Below, one piece after another: positions 1 to 5,407 of a stretch of DNA of 5,407 nucleotides; the first letter of the stretch is position 1, and every line of letters starts with the position of its first letter. This DNA comes from Bacillota bacterium (GTDB lineage Bacteria > Bacillota_E > JAJZYS01 > JAILZS01): assembly GCA_021817625.1 (NCBI GenBank), contig JAKASY010000183.1, positions 1-5,407 on the forward strand. The letters run 5' to 3'. The position numbers and the translations under genes are program-made. The notes under the pieces were generated by a model. The model ran no database searches, was not told where the DNA came from, and saw nothing but the letters and a program-made list of their open reading frames with translations.

Positions 1-72
1 GACGGTCTCCTGGACATGCTGGTCGCCGACGCCGCCACGCGCAGCTTGAAGAGCGGCCGGCCGGAGACCGTC
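1..72. repeat. 10-base inverted repeat inside the upstream gene
   Basis: GACGGTCTCC at 1-10 is the exact reverse complement of GGAGACCGTC at 63-72, with 52 bases between. Both arms lie in coding sequence, and the left arm touches the window edge so the repeat could be longer. No function can be assigned; coincidence in GC-rich coding DNA is plausible. Confidence 0.4.
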
Positions 73-102
73 TCGGCCATCCCGACCGCCGCGGGCGCAT
101 GA
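1..102 (+). CDS. C-terminal end of a probable Gfo/Idh/MocA-family dehydrogenase (partial)
   Basis: Frame 1 is open from the window edge to TGA at 100-102 and gives a 33-residue tail. The stretch DAATRSLKSGRPETV resembles the usual last helix and strand of Gfo/Idh/MocA oxidoreductases, where a 'DA..RS...G..V' pattern closes the protein. The complete gene just downstream has the related but not identical pattern 'EIALAARRSLERGQPEAV' near its own end. The stop lies one base before the ATG of that gene, so the two are almost certainly cotranscribed and translationally coupled. The family call rests on a short tail only: the NAD-binding fold and catalytic residues are outside the window, so substrate and exact function cannot be given. 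If correct, the operon has two dehydrogenases in tandem. Confidence 0.6.
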   Translation, partial: DGLLDMLVADAATRSLKSGRPETVSAIPTAAGA

Positions 103-103
103 G

Positions 104-1195
104 ATGGCGCCGGAGCGGCCGCTCGGGGTCGCGTGCCTGGGCCTGGGACGCCTGGGGATGCTGCACGCCCGGACGCTCGCCGCTCTTCCGGCTGTGCGCC
201 TTCTCGCGGTGTGCGACGTCGACCCCGCCCGCGCGGCGGAGGCTGCGACGGGGGCGCGCGAGGCGCGACCGACCGCAGACCCCCTCGAAGCCTTGTCGAC
301 GCCCGGCGTCGAGGCCGTCGTGATCGCGACGACCACGGACAGCCATGCCGACCTGGTGACCGAGGCCGCGAGCCGGGGCCTCCAGGTGTTCTGCGAGAAG
401 CCTCTCGCGCTCACCCTGGCGGACGCGCGCCGCGCCGAGGAGAGCGCCAGAGTCGCCGGCGTGCTCCTGCAGGTCGGCTTCATGCGCCGCCTCGACGCGG
501 GCTACCGCGCGGCCCGCGAGGCGATCGTGCGCGGCGACATCGGCCGCCCGCTCCTCTTCCAGTCCCAGAGCCTCGACCAGGGCGTGTCCGACTCCGAGCG
601 CTTCCTCGCGACGTGCGGCGGACTGCTCGTGGACGTCGGCCTTCACGACTTCGACCTGGCCGAGTGGCTCATGGGACGCAGCGTGACCGAGGTCGACGCG
701 CGCGGCGAGATCCTCGTCCACCATCAGCTCGCCCGCTACGGTGACGTGGACAACGCCGTGGTCACCCTACGCTTCGAACGCGGCGGCCTGGGCGCAGTGG
801 TGCTCAGCCACACCGCCTCCTACGGCTACGACGTGACGACCACCGTCATCGGCGAGAGCGGGGCGGTGCGCGCGGGCGCGCTCGCCGCCGAGGACATGTG
901 GCGGATGGCGCCGCAAGGCGCGGCGCGGCGCTCGTTCGGCCACTTCCTCGAGCGCTTCGGACCCGCCTATCGGGCCGAGCTTGACCTGTTCGGCCGGCTG
1001 GCACGCGAGCGTCGCGACGGGACGCCGTCCGAAGACACCTGCCCGGGCGGGCGCGAGGGGGTGCGCGCGCTCGAGATCGCCCTCGCTGCCCGGCGCTCGC
1101 TCGAGCGCGGCCAGCCGGAGGCGGTGGCCCGAGTCGCCTCGCCCGCGGCGGCGCGCACCGACACCGATCATGGAGGGATGGCGACCGATGCCTGA
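104..1195 (+). CDS. iolG: Gfo/Idh/MocA oxidoreductase, likely inositol 2-dehydrogenase (IolG-like)
   Basis: The protein has 363 residues, slightly longer than the usual 330-345. It is a cytoplasmic NAD(P)-dependent dehydrogenase with an N-terminal Rossmann fold: GLGRLG at residues 13-18 is the dinucleotide-binding loop, and VCDVD at 36-40 ends the second strand with the acidic residue expected for NAD ribose binding. CEKPLAL at 97-103 carries the family's catalytic lysine (K99). GGLLVDVGLHDFD at 172-184 supplies the Asp (D177) and His (H181) that match the K-D-H triad known in IolG. FMRRLDAGY at 126-134 and GDIGRP at 144-149 are also typical of IolG. In that role it oxidises myo-inositol to 2-keto-myo-inositol (scyllo-inosose), and the neighbouring iolE and iolB support this. 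The ATG at 104 is one base after the upstream stop and has no clear Shine-Dalgarno, so coupling probably drives initiation. The last 20 or so residues (after about 344) look like a disordered extension. A dehydrogenase for another inositol isomer or sugar is possible. Confidence 0.85.
   Translation: MAPERPLGVACLGLGRLGMLHARTLAALPAVRLLAVCDVDPARAAEAATGAREARPTADPLEALSTPGVEAVVIATTTDSHADLVTEAASRGLQVFCEKPLALTLADARRAEESARVAGVLLQVGFMRRLDAGYRAAREAIVRGDIGRPLLFQSQSLDQGVSDSERFLATCGGLLVDVGLHDFDLAEWLMGRSVTEVDARGEILVHHQLARYGDVDNAVVTLRFERGGLGAVVLSHTASYGYDVTTTVIGESGAVRAGALAAEDMWRMAPQGAARRSFGHFLERFGPAYRAELDLFGRLARERRDGTPSEDTCPGGREGVRALEIALAARRSLERGQPEAVARVASPAAARTDTDHGGMATDA
1172..1177 (+). promoter_or_regulatory. 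Ribosome binding site for the iolE-like gene
   Basis: GGAGGG lies inside the end of the iolG-like gene, 10 bases before the ATG at 1188. It favours that start over the in-frame ATG at 1170, which overlaps the motif and would add only six residues (MEGWRP) that do not look like family sequence. Confidence 0.6.
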
Positions 1196-2084
1196 GCGCC
1201 GCCGGCCGCGCGTGGCAACCGCGCCCGTCAACTGGAACAACGACGACGTGCCCGACATTCGCCCGCACCTGGCCTACCCGGACCTCCTGCGCGAGATGCG
1301 CCAGGCGGGCTATGTCGCCACCGAGCACGGCTCCGCCCTGCCCCTCGACCCCGAGGTGGCCGCGCCCGCCCTGGCGCGCGAAGGCCTCACCATGGTGAGC
1401 GCGTTCTGCGCGCTCCCTCTGCGCGACCCGGACCTCCTCGCCCACCACGGCGCGCGCCTCGACGCGGTGGCCGCGGTGCTCAAGGCGCTCGGGGCCGACG
1501 TCCTCCTCCTGTCCGACGCCATCCAGCCCGAGCGCAGCGCGTGGGCCGGGCGCGCGTTCGAGAGCGGGGCGCCGCACCTTGGCGCGGGCGAGCGGGCGAC
1601 CTTCCTGGAGAACGTCCACCGCGTCTGCCGGCGCGTGCGCGAGATGGGCCTCGACACCGCCTTCCATCACCACGCGGCCACGTACGTCGAGGCGCCCGAC
1701 GAGGTGCGCTGGCTCATGGACGAGAGCGACCCGGCGCTCCTGGGCCTGTGCCTCGACACCGGTCACCTCACGTACGGCGGCGGCGACGCCGTCGAGTTCG
1801 CCCGCACGTATGGCGCGCGCGTGCGCCACGTCCACCTCAAGGACGTCGACGGGCCCAGGCTCGGCCGCGCCCGCGCCGAGGGCTGGAGCGTCGAGCAGGC
1901 GCTCAGGGCCTACCTGTTCCCCGAGCTCGGCCACGGCGTCGTCGACTTCCCGGGCGTCCTCGCCGCCCTCGAGGATGCGGGCTACGACGGCTGGCTCGTG
2001 GTCGAGCAGGACACCCAGGAGGCAGGGGCCCTCGCCGCCGCGGCGCGGAACCGGCGCTACCTGGCCGAGCGCTTCGGACTCTAA
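1188..2084 (+). CDS. iolE: Inosose dehydratase (IolE-like TIM-barrel protein)
   Basis: The 298-residue length matches the usual IolE size of about 295-300. The family is the sugar-phosphate isomerase/epimerase TIM barrel (AP_endonuc_2 fold), metal dependent and cytoplasmic. Family landmarks are APVNWNNDDVP at 12-22, HHHAATYVE at 160-168, CLDTGHLTYGGGD at 188-200, RHVHLKDV at 213-220 and AGYDGWLVVEQD at 264-275. Likely metal and substrate ligands include the 160-162 histidines, D190, H193, H216 and E273. IolE dehydrates 2-keto-myo-inositol to 3D-trihydroxycyclohexane-1,2-dione, the step after IolG. The gene overlaps the iolG-like gene by eight bases, which implies coupled translation. An upstream in-frame ATG at 1170 is the only competing start near the gene junction. 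A related inosose isomerase or epimerase such as an IolI/IolH-like protein is possible, but the NWxNDD start and the C-terminal GWLVVEQD favour IolE. Confidence 0.88.
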   Translation: MPERRRPRVATAPVNWNNDDVPDIRPHLAYPDLLREMRQAGYVATEHGSALPLDPEVAAPALAREGLTMVSAFCALPLRDPDLLAHHGARLDAVAAVLKALGADVLLLSDAIQPERSAWAGRAFESGAPHLGAGERATFLENVHRVCRRVREMGLDTAFHHHAATYVEAPDEVRWLMDESDPALLGLCLDTGHLTYGGGDAVEFARTYGARVRHVHLKDVDGPRLGRARAEGWSVEQALRAYLFPELGHGVVDFPGVLAALEDAGYDGWLVVEQDTQEAGALAAAARNRRYLAERFGL

Positions 2085-2093
2085 GGGGAGAGA

Positions 2094-2103
2094 GAGGGGG
2101 GAG
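2094..2103 (+). promoter_or_regulatory. Purine-rich ribosome binding site for the transketolase N-subunit
   Basis: The 23-base gap after the iolE-like stop is almost entirely purine. It contains GAGGGGGGAG, which ends four bases before the ATG at 2108. This supports that ATG as the start and independent ribosome loading on the transketolase pair. Confidence 0.6.
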
Positions 2104-2107
2104 CGCG

Positions 2108-2971
2108 ATGGCGACGACGGAGCGCGGGGCGGTCCTCACGCCGGAGCGCGAGCGGGAGCTCAGGGCCCTGTGCGCGCGCGGCCGCGGCCTGGTGCTCCAG
2201 TCGGTGCGGGGAGCGGGCGCGGGCCACGTGGGCGGGCCGCTCTCGGCGATGGAGATCCTCGTCACCCTGTACTTTCACGTCCTGTCGGTGGATCCGGCGC
2301 GGCCGCGCGCACGTGAGCGCGACCGCTTTGTGCTCTCCAAGGGGCACAGCTCGATCGGCCTCTACAGCGTGCTCGCGATGCGCGGCTTCGTCCCCGAGGC
2401 GGAGCTGTGCACGTTCGACCACCTCGGCAGCCGCCTGCAGGGGCATCCGGACATGACCGCCCTGGACGCCCTCGACATGTCGACCGGGTCGCTTGGGCAG
2501 GGCCTGTCCGTCGGCCTCGGCATGGCCCTCGGCCTGCGCCGGCGCGGCCTCACAAGCCGGGTGTACGTGCTCATGGGCGACGGCGAGTGCCAGGAGGGGC
2601 AGGTGTGGGAGGCGGCGCACGCGGCCACGGCCCTCGGCGTCTCCGGCCTCGTGGCGATCGTCGACCAGAACCTCCTCCCCCAGTTCGCCTGGCCGGGCGG
2701 CGGCATGGGCGAACAGCGCCGCGTGGCCCTCGCCGCCCGATTCGAGGCCTTCGGCTGGGAGGTGCGCGGCGTCGACGGCCACGACATCGCCGCCCTGGCC
2801 GCCGCCTGCCAGAGCGCCGACCATCCGGTGGCGGTGATCGCCCGCACCGTCAAGGGTCGCGGCGTGTCCTTCATGGAGGGCGACTTCCGCTGGCACTCGC
2901 GCGTGCCCACGGACGAGGAGATGGCGCGCGCCGCCGCCGAGCTCGCGGAGGGGGGGCGCGGAGATGCCTGA
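2108..2971 (+). CDS. Split transketolase, N-terminal (ThDP/Mg-binding) subunit
   Basis: The protein has 287 residues and corresponds to the N-terminal pyrophosphate-binding domain of transketolase. GAGHVGGPLSAMEIL at 37-51 (H40), SKGHSSIGLYSVL at 78-89 (H80), QGHPD at 111-115 and STGSLGQGL at 125-133 are the classic transketolase blocks. GDGECQEGQVWEAA starts at 157 and ends in VDQN with N188, forming the GDG...N motif that holds Mg and the ThDP diphosphate. VDGHD at 222-226 and TVKGRGVSFME at 247-257 complete the domain. It should pair with the product of the next gene, which supplies the pyrimidine-binding half and the catalytic glutamate; together they give about 595 residues, similar to a compact single-chain transketolase. 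The enzyme moves two-carbon ketol units between sugars. The loop after N188 (LLPQFAWPGGGMGEQ) lacks the usual 'QxDG' pattern, which may mean an unusual substrate. The gene's end overlaps the next start by eight bases. Confidence 0.92.
   Translation: MATTERGAVLTPERERELRALCARGRGLVLQSVRGAGAGHVGGPLSAMEILVTLYFHVLSVDPARPRARERDRFVLSKGHSSIGLYSVLAMRGFVPEAELCTFDHLGSRLQGHPDMTALDALDMSTGSLGQGLSVGLGMALGLRRRGLTSRVYVLMGDGECQEGQVWEAAHAATALGVSGLVAIVDQNLLPQFAWPGGGMGEQRRVALAARFEAFGWEVRGVDGHDIAALAAACQSADHPVAVIARTVKGRGVSFMEGDFRWHSRVPTDEEMARAAAELAEGGRGDA
2947..2956 (+). promoter_or_regulatory. Ribosome binding site for the transketolase C-subunit
   Basis: GGAGGGGGGG near the end of the N-subunit gene lies seven bases before the ATG at 2964 and supports that start within the overlap. 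Confidence 0.6.
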
Positions 2972-3890
2972 GGCGCAGCGTGTCGTGTTCGGCCAGACGA
3001 TGGTGGAGCTGGCGCGGCGCTTCGACGACTTCCTTCTTCTCGATGGCGACCTCGCCAACTCGACCCGCGCCGACATCCTGGCGGAGGCGGTGCCGGACCG
3101 CTTCCTCGAGCTCGGCATCGCCGAGCAGAACCTGGTGGGCGTGGCGGCGGGCCTGGCGACCGTGGGGTACCGGCCATGGCTGAGCTCGTTCGCCGTGTTC
3201 CTCGTCAACCGCGACCTGGACCAGGTGCGCATGCTCGTCGCCCAAAACCACCTGCCCGTGCGCCTAGCGGGCGCCTATGCCGGCCTCTGGACCGGCTACA
3301 CGGGCAAGACCCACCAGTGCGTCGAGGACCTGGCGGTCATGCGGGCGCTGCCGTCGATGACGGTGCTCGCGCCGGCGGACGCCAGCGAGGCGCGCCTCGC
3401 GCTCCTCTACGCCCATACCGTCGACGGTCCCGTGTACGTGCGCCTCTGCCGCGACAGCGTGCCCGACGTGACCGCGGCCGACGCCGCCTACGACCCGGCC
3501 GTCGGGGTCTGGCTGCGGCGCGGCCGGGACGGCACGCTCGTGAGCACTGGAGTGCAGACGACGCGCGCCCTCGCGGCGGCCGAGCGCATGGCGGAGCGGG
3601 GGCTCGACGTCGGGGTCCTGCACGTGCGCGCGCTCAAGCCGCTGCCGGAGGCGGACATCGTCGCCGCCGCGGCGGTCGGGCCCATCGTCACCGTGGAGGA
3701 GCACTCCGTCCTGGGCGGTCTTGGCGGCGCGGTGGCGGAGCTCGTGAGCGAGCGCTCGCCGGTGCGCGTCCTGCGCATCGGCATCGGCGACGTGTTCGGT
3801 GCGAGCGGGGACAACGAGGGCCTGCTCCGACGCTACGGCCTCGACGCGGAGAGCGTGGCGGACAGGAGCGCGGCCTTCCTCACGGCCTGA
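2964..3890 (+). CDS. Split transketolase, C-terminal (pyrimidine-binding) subunit
   Basis: The 308-residue protein carries the transketolase pyrimidine-binding and C-terminal domains. LLLDGDLANST at 24-34 opens the domain. LELGIAEQNLVGVAAGLA at 48-65 contains the conserved glutamate (E54) that activates ThDP by contacting its aminopyrimidine. SSFAVFL at 74-80 and GKTHQCVEDLA at 114-124 (H117) match the substrate-side motifs of transketolases, where the family often reads 'GPTHQP.E'. PSMTVLAPAD at 130-139 and GPVYVRL at 155-161 follow. The remainder (about 190-308) is the transketolase C-terminal domain, with VTVEEHSVLGGLGGAVAE at 242-259. It must assemble with the upstream N-subunit, and the eight-base overlap suits 1:1 synthesis. 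Related 2-oxoacid dehydrogenase E1-beta and deoxyxylulose-phosphate synthase proteins share the fold, but the paired gene and the THQ motif point to transketolase. The place between iolE and iolB suggests a job in inositol or cyclitol breakdown; the exact acceptor and donor are not known. Confidence 0.92.
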   Translation: MPEAQRVVFGQTMVELARRFDDFLLLDGDLANSTRADILAEAVPDRFLELGIAEQNLVGVAAGLATVGYRPWLSSFAVFLVNRDLDQVRMLVAQNHLPVRLAGAYAGLWTGYTGKTHQCVEDLAVMRALPSMTVLAPADASEARLALLYAHTVDGPVYVRLCRDSVPDVTAADAAYDPAVGVWLRRGRDGTLVSTGVQTTRALAAAERMAERGLDVGVLHVRALKPLPEADIVAAAAVGPIVTVEEHSVLGGLGGAVAELVSERSPVRVLRIGIGDVFGASGDNEGLLRRYGLDAESVADRSAAFLTA

Positions 3891-3905
3891 CGGCAGGACA
3901 AGAGC

Positions 3906-3912
3906 GGGAGGG
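3906..3912 (+). promoter_or_regulatory. Ribosome binding site that decides the iolB start
   Basis: GGGAGGG directly abuts a first in-frame ATG at 3913 (no spacer) but sits six bases before a second ATG at 3919. Normal spacing therefore favours 3919 as the start of the iolB-like gene. Confidence 0.65.
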
Positions 3913-3918
3913 ATGGGC

Positions 3919-4725
3919 ATGGCGGAGGTTTGGCGCGCGCCCACGGGCGCAGTGGCGCCCGGTGAGGGGTCGACGAGCTTTCTCGGCTTTCGCTACGTGC
4001 GCTCCGCGGGCGGTGTCGTGCGCCTCGAGGACGCCCCGGCGGGGTGGGAGGCGGCGGTCGTCCTGGTCGATGGAGAGGTCGATGTGCGGCGAGGCACGAG
4101 CGCATTCCACCTGGGACCGCGACCGAACCCCTTCGACCACATGCCGGAGGCCGCCTACCTTCCCGACGGCGACGTGGTCACGATCGAGAGCCGCGGCCCT
4201 AGCGCCGTCGCGCTGGCGTGGGCGGCCGGCGACGCGGCCCAGCGGCCGTATCGGGTGGCCGGGCACGAGGTCGCCCTCGAGCAGCGCGGCGCCGGCGCGA
4301 CCGAGCGCACCATCCGCCACCTGCTGGAGGGCGACCGGCCGGCAAGCCGCCTCCATCTGGTGGAGGTGATCACCCCGGCCGCCCACTGGTCGAGCTTCCC
4401 GCCGCACCGCCACGACCGCCACGCGCCGCCCGAGGAGTACGCGATGGAGGAGGCCTACCTGTTCCGCGTGGATCCTCCCGACCACAAGGCGCTCATGGGC
4501 ACTTGGTCGCAGGACGGAGACGAGGACGCGGCGTTCCTCGTGTCGGACGGCGACCTCGTGATGGTGCGCACGGGCTACCACACGGTGTCGGCGGCGCCGG
4601 GGAGCCGCCTCTACTACCTGAACGCGATGGCCGGTCCGGAGCGGGTGTGGAAGCCGGTCTTCCACCCGCGCTACCTCCATCTGGTCGAGGGCTGGGGGAA
4701 CGCGCCCGTCGTCGACCGCGGCTGA
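3919..4725 (+). CDS. iolB: 5-deoxy-glucuronate isomerase (IolB-like cupin)
   Basis: From the ATG at 3919 the protein has 268 residues, close to the usual IolB length of about 270. IolB is a bicupin-fold, metal-dependent, cytoplasmic isomerase that converts 5-deoxy-glucuronate to 2-deoxy-5-keto-gluconate. The second cupin holds the signature: HWSSFPPHRHD at 156-166 (H163, H165), EEYAMEEAYLFR at 172-183 (E177/E178), DGDLVMVRTGYHTV at 210-223 (H221) and YYLNAMAGPERVW at 232-244. The two histidines, a glutamate and H221 are the likely metal ligands by analogy with cupins. The N-terminal cupin is more divergent but keeps FLGFRYVR at 21-28, VLVDGEVDV at 48-56 and the RPNPFDHMPEAAYLP segment at 68-82. 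It is the last clear gene of the operon, 28 bases after the transketolase C-subunit, and confirms that the cluster handles inositol-type intermediates. The ATG at 3913 would add only two residues and has no room for the ribosome site. Confidence 0.92.
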   Translation: MAEVWRAPTGAVAPGEGSTSFLGFRYVRSAGGVVRLEDAPAGWEAAVVLVDGEVDVRRGTSAFHLGPRPNPFDHMPEAAYLPDGDVVTIESRGPSAVALAWAAGDAAQRPYRVAGHEVALEQRGAGATERTIRHLLEGDRPASRLHLVEVITPAAHWSSFPPHRHDRHAPPEEYAMEEAYLFRVDPPDHKALMGTWSQDGDEDAAFLVSDGDLVMVRTGYHTVSAAPGSRLYYLNAMAGPERVWKPVFHPRYLHLVEGWGNAPVVDRG

Positions 4726-4900
4726 GGCGGGGAGGGGATCACATCTGCTCGTTGGAACGTCGTTCACTTGCCTCATCCATCATCAAACGGAGTAGTATTC
4801 CGGCACGAGACTCCTGCCGACTCGCGTGGCTGCAAAGACGCTTAGAATAGGCCCCGTCACCCTGCACCGCTGGGGAGAAGAGAGTTGGGAACGGGTGCCG

Positions 4901-4920
4901 AGGACATCGAAGGACATCCA
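4901..4920 (+). repeat. Tandem 10-base direct repeat
   Basis: AGGACATCGA is followed at once by AGGACATCCA (9 of 10 identical). Two directly adjacent copies one helical turn apart could be a binding site for a dimeric regulator or a simple slippage duplication. It lies about 180 bases past the iolB-like stop, outside any gene I recognise. Confidence 0.6.
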
Positions 4921-4923
4921 CAC

Positions 4924-4944
4924 GGATGGCGCGATGTGCCATCC
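4924..4944 (+). other. Strong stem-loop in the intergenic stretch
   Basis: GGATGGC at 4924-4930 and GCCATCC at 4938-4944 are perfect inverted complements. Pairing can continue inward through a G-U and a C-G to leave a three-base loop (GAT), giving a nine-pair stem. No T-run follows, so it is not a textbook intrinsic terminator, though in high-GC bacteria such hairpins sometimes end or stabilise transcripts. CATCC at 4915-4919 can also pair with GGATG at 4924-4928, so two mutually exclusive hairpins are possible. Its role is unknown. Confidence 0.55.
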
Positions 4945-5257
4945 AGGCGGAGCGAGCCGACCGCCCCCGTCAGAAAGCGCTGGGCTTGTGCCTGCCGCTG
5001 CGGGCCAATGACTGCGCACCAGCCCGAGATGCGTCATCTTGCTGGAGGGACATGGAAGCAGAACAATCGCCCTCGACACATCGCGCGGCCGGATGGTACA
5101 TCTTCGGCGGGTCGGCGCGACACCAGTCGATCGCAGCCCACCGGTAGGTGCGCTCGACCCCCCCGCACCGGGGCAGGACGGCGCTCACCTGTGCGGCAGG
5201 CGAACCCACAAGAACACACGCTGCCACTTCAGGGCTGCGGCGGATCGGGTTGGCGCG

Positions 5258-5392
5258 GTGAACGTCAAGCGGCGCTACACCGATGCCGAGCTGCGCGAGC
5301 GGATCCAGGCGTTCACGCCCAAGGAGAAGGTGAAGGCCGTCCTCCTGGAGATCTACGGGCGCAGCCAGGCGCGAACAGTCAGGACAGCGTGA
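5258..5392 (+). CDS. Short coding-like fragment, unknown function
   Basis: From a possible GTG at 5258 to TGA at 5390-5392 the frame encodes 44 residues. In the first 38 codons 37 end in G or C, while the second positions are A/T rich, which is the codon pattern of the real genes in this window and unlike the sequence just upstream. The product is highly charged and probably helical, with YTDAELRERIQAF at 7-19 and EKVKAVLLEIYGRSQ at 23-37. The last codons (CGA, ACA, AGG, ACA) lose the bias, as if a gene had been cut there. No Shine-Dalgarno precedes the GTG. The same frame stays open back to a TTG at 5039, but that part has poor codon bias and is probably not translated. I do not recognise the family; it could be a small real gene or a remnant of a larger one. 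Confidence 0.35.
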   Translation: MNVKRRYTDAELRERIQAFTPKEKVKAVLLEIYGRSQARTVRTA

Positions 5393-5407
5393 GGCAAAAG
5401 GGTGGGG

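Larger units (their letters stand above)
4726..5257 (+). other. Intergenic stretch without a recognised gene
   Basis: After the iolB-like stop the sequence loses the strong three-base periodicity of the operon and becomes noticeably less GC-rich, especially at 4741-4850. Open frames here are short, have mixed third positions and show no motif I recognise on either strand. The stretch contains the tandem 10-mer at 4901-4920 and the hairpin at 4924-4944, listed separately. I see no tRNA, no insertion-sequence ends and no hairpin followed by a T-run that would mark a clear terminator for the operon. It may be plain intergenic DNA or a decayed gene. Confidence 0.6.

Noticed and set aside
846..1934. 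Long open frame on the minus strand opposite iolG and iolE.
   Set aside because: It is a by-product of high GC: the plus-strand proteins have clear family motifs across the whole stretch, while the minus translation is Arg/Ala/Gly-rich with no domain.
1541..2107. Upstream extension of the transketolase N-subunit frame through the iolE gene.
   Set aside because: The extension is low-complexity Arg/Pro/Gly sequence out of frame with iolE; family homology and the ribosome site start at the ATG at 2108.
3799..3918. Longer versions of the iolB-like protein starting at 3799 or 3913.
   Set aside because: 3799 lies inside the transketolase C-subunit and gives unrelated residues; 3913 directly abuts the ribosome site with no spacing.
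4768..4798. Promoter-like TTGCCT ... TAGTAT pair.
   Set aside because: Both boxes match only four of six consensus bases, the spacer is 19 bases and no convincing gene follows.
4788..4802. Small hairpin CGGAGT/ATTCCG as an operon terminator.
   Set aside because: Only six pairs including a G-T, and no T-run follows.
5161..5173. GC hairpin CCCCG-CAC-CGGGG.
   Set aside because: Five pairs only, no T-run; such short GC palindromes are expected by chance in this composition.
4970..5227. 85-residue minus-strand open frame in the intergenic tail, considered as a transposase remnant.
   Set aside because: No catalytic motif, no terminal repeats and no codon bias; I could not support a mobile-element call.
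1..5407. CRISPR arrays, tRNA or rRNA genes, phage or toxin-antitoxin genes.
   Set aside because: No regularly spaced repeats, no tRNA T-loop pattern with matching arms and no such protein motifs were found on either strand.

Overview
The window is very GC-rich DNA with strong G/C bias at third codon positions. It carries a tightly packed, single-direction (+) catabolic operon. The composition fits a high-GC bacterium such as an actinobacterium, a chloroflexot or a similar soil lineage, but nothing in the sequence fixes the phylum.

Layout: (1) 1-102 is the C-terminal tail of an upstream protein, probably another Gfo/Idh/MocA-family dehydrogenase. (2) 104-1195 encodes a complete Gfo/Idh/MocA oxidoreductase that best resembles inositol 2-dehydrogenase (IolG). 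(3) 1188-2084 encodes an IolE-type TIM-barrel inosose dehydratase. (4) 2108-2971 and 2964-3890 encode the N- and C-terminal halves of a split, thiamine-diphosphate (ThDP) dependent transketolase. (5) 3919-4725 encodes an IolB-type cupin, 5-deoxy-glucuronate isomerase. The gaps are -8, -8, 1, 23 and 28 nt, as expected for one cotranscribed and translationally coupled unit whose promoter lies upstream of the window. (6) 4726-5407 is a less coding-like tail. It holds a tandem 10-mer, a strong hairpin and, at its end, a short coding-like stretch (5258-5392) that I cannot assign.

Functionally this is an inositol (or related cyclitol or sugar) degradation operon. In the classical pathway IolG oxidises myo-inositol to scyllo-inosose, IolE dehydrates it to a cyclic trihydroxy-1,2-dione, IolD (a ThDP enzyme of the acetolactate-synthase type) opens the ring, and IolB isomerises 5-deoxy-glucuronate. 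Here the slot between iolE and iolB, where an IolD activity would act, is filled by a two-subunit transketolase, which is also a ThDP enzyme but from a different subfamily. No iolD, iolC, iolJ or iolA is visible. Either the transketolase works downstream or on a side branch while iolD lies elsewhere, or it takes over a step of the pathway. This is the most interesting feature of the window, and the loop after its Mg/ThDP motif looks atypical.
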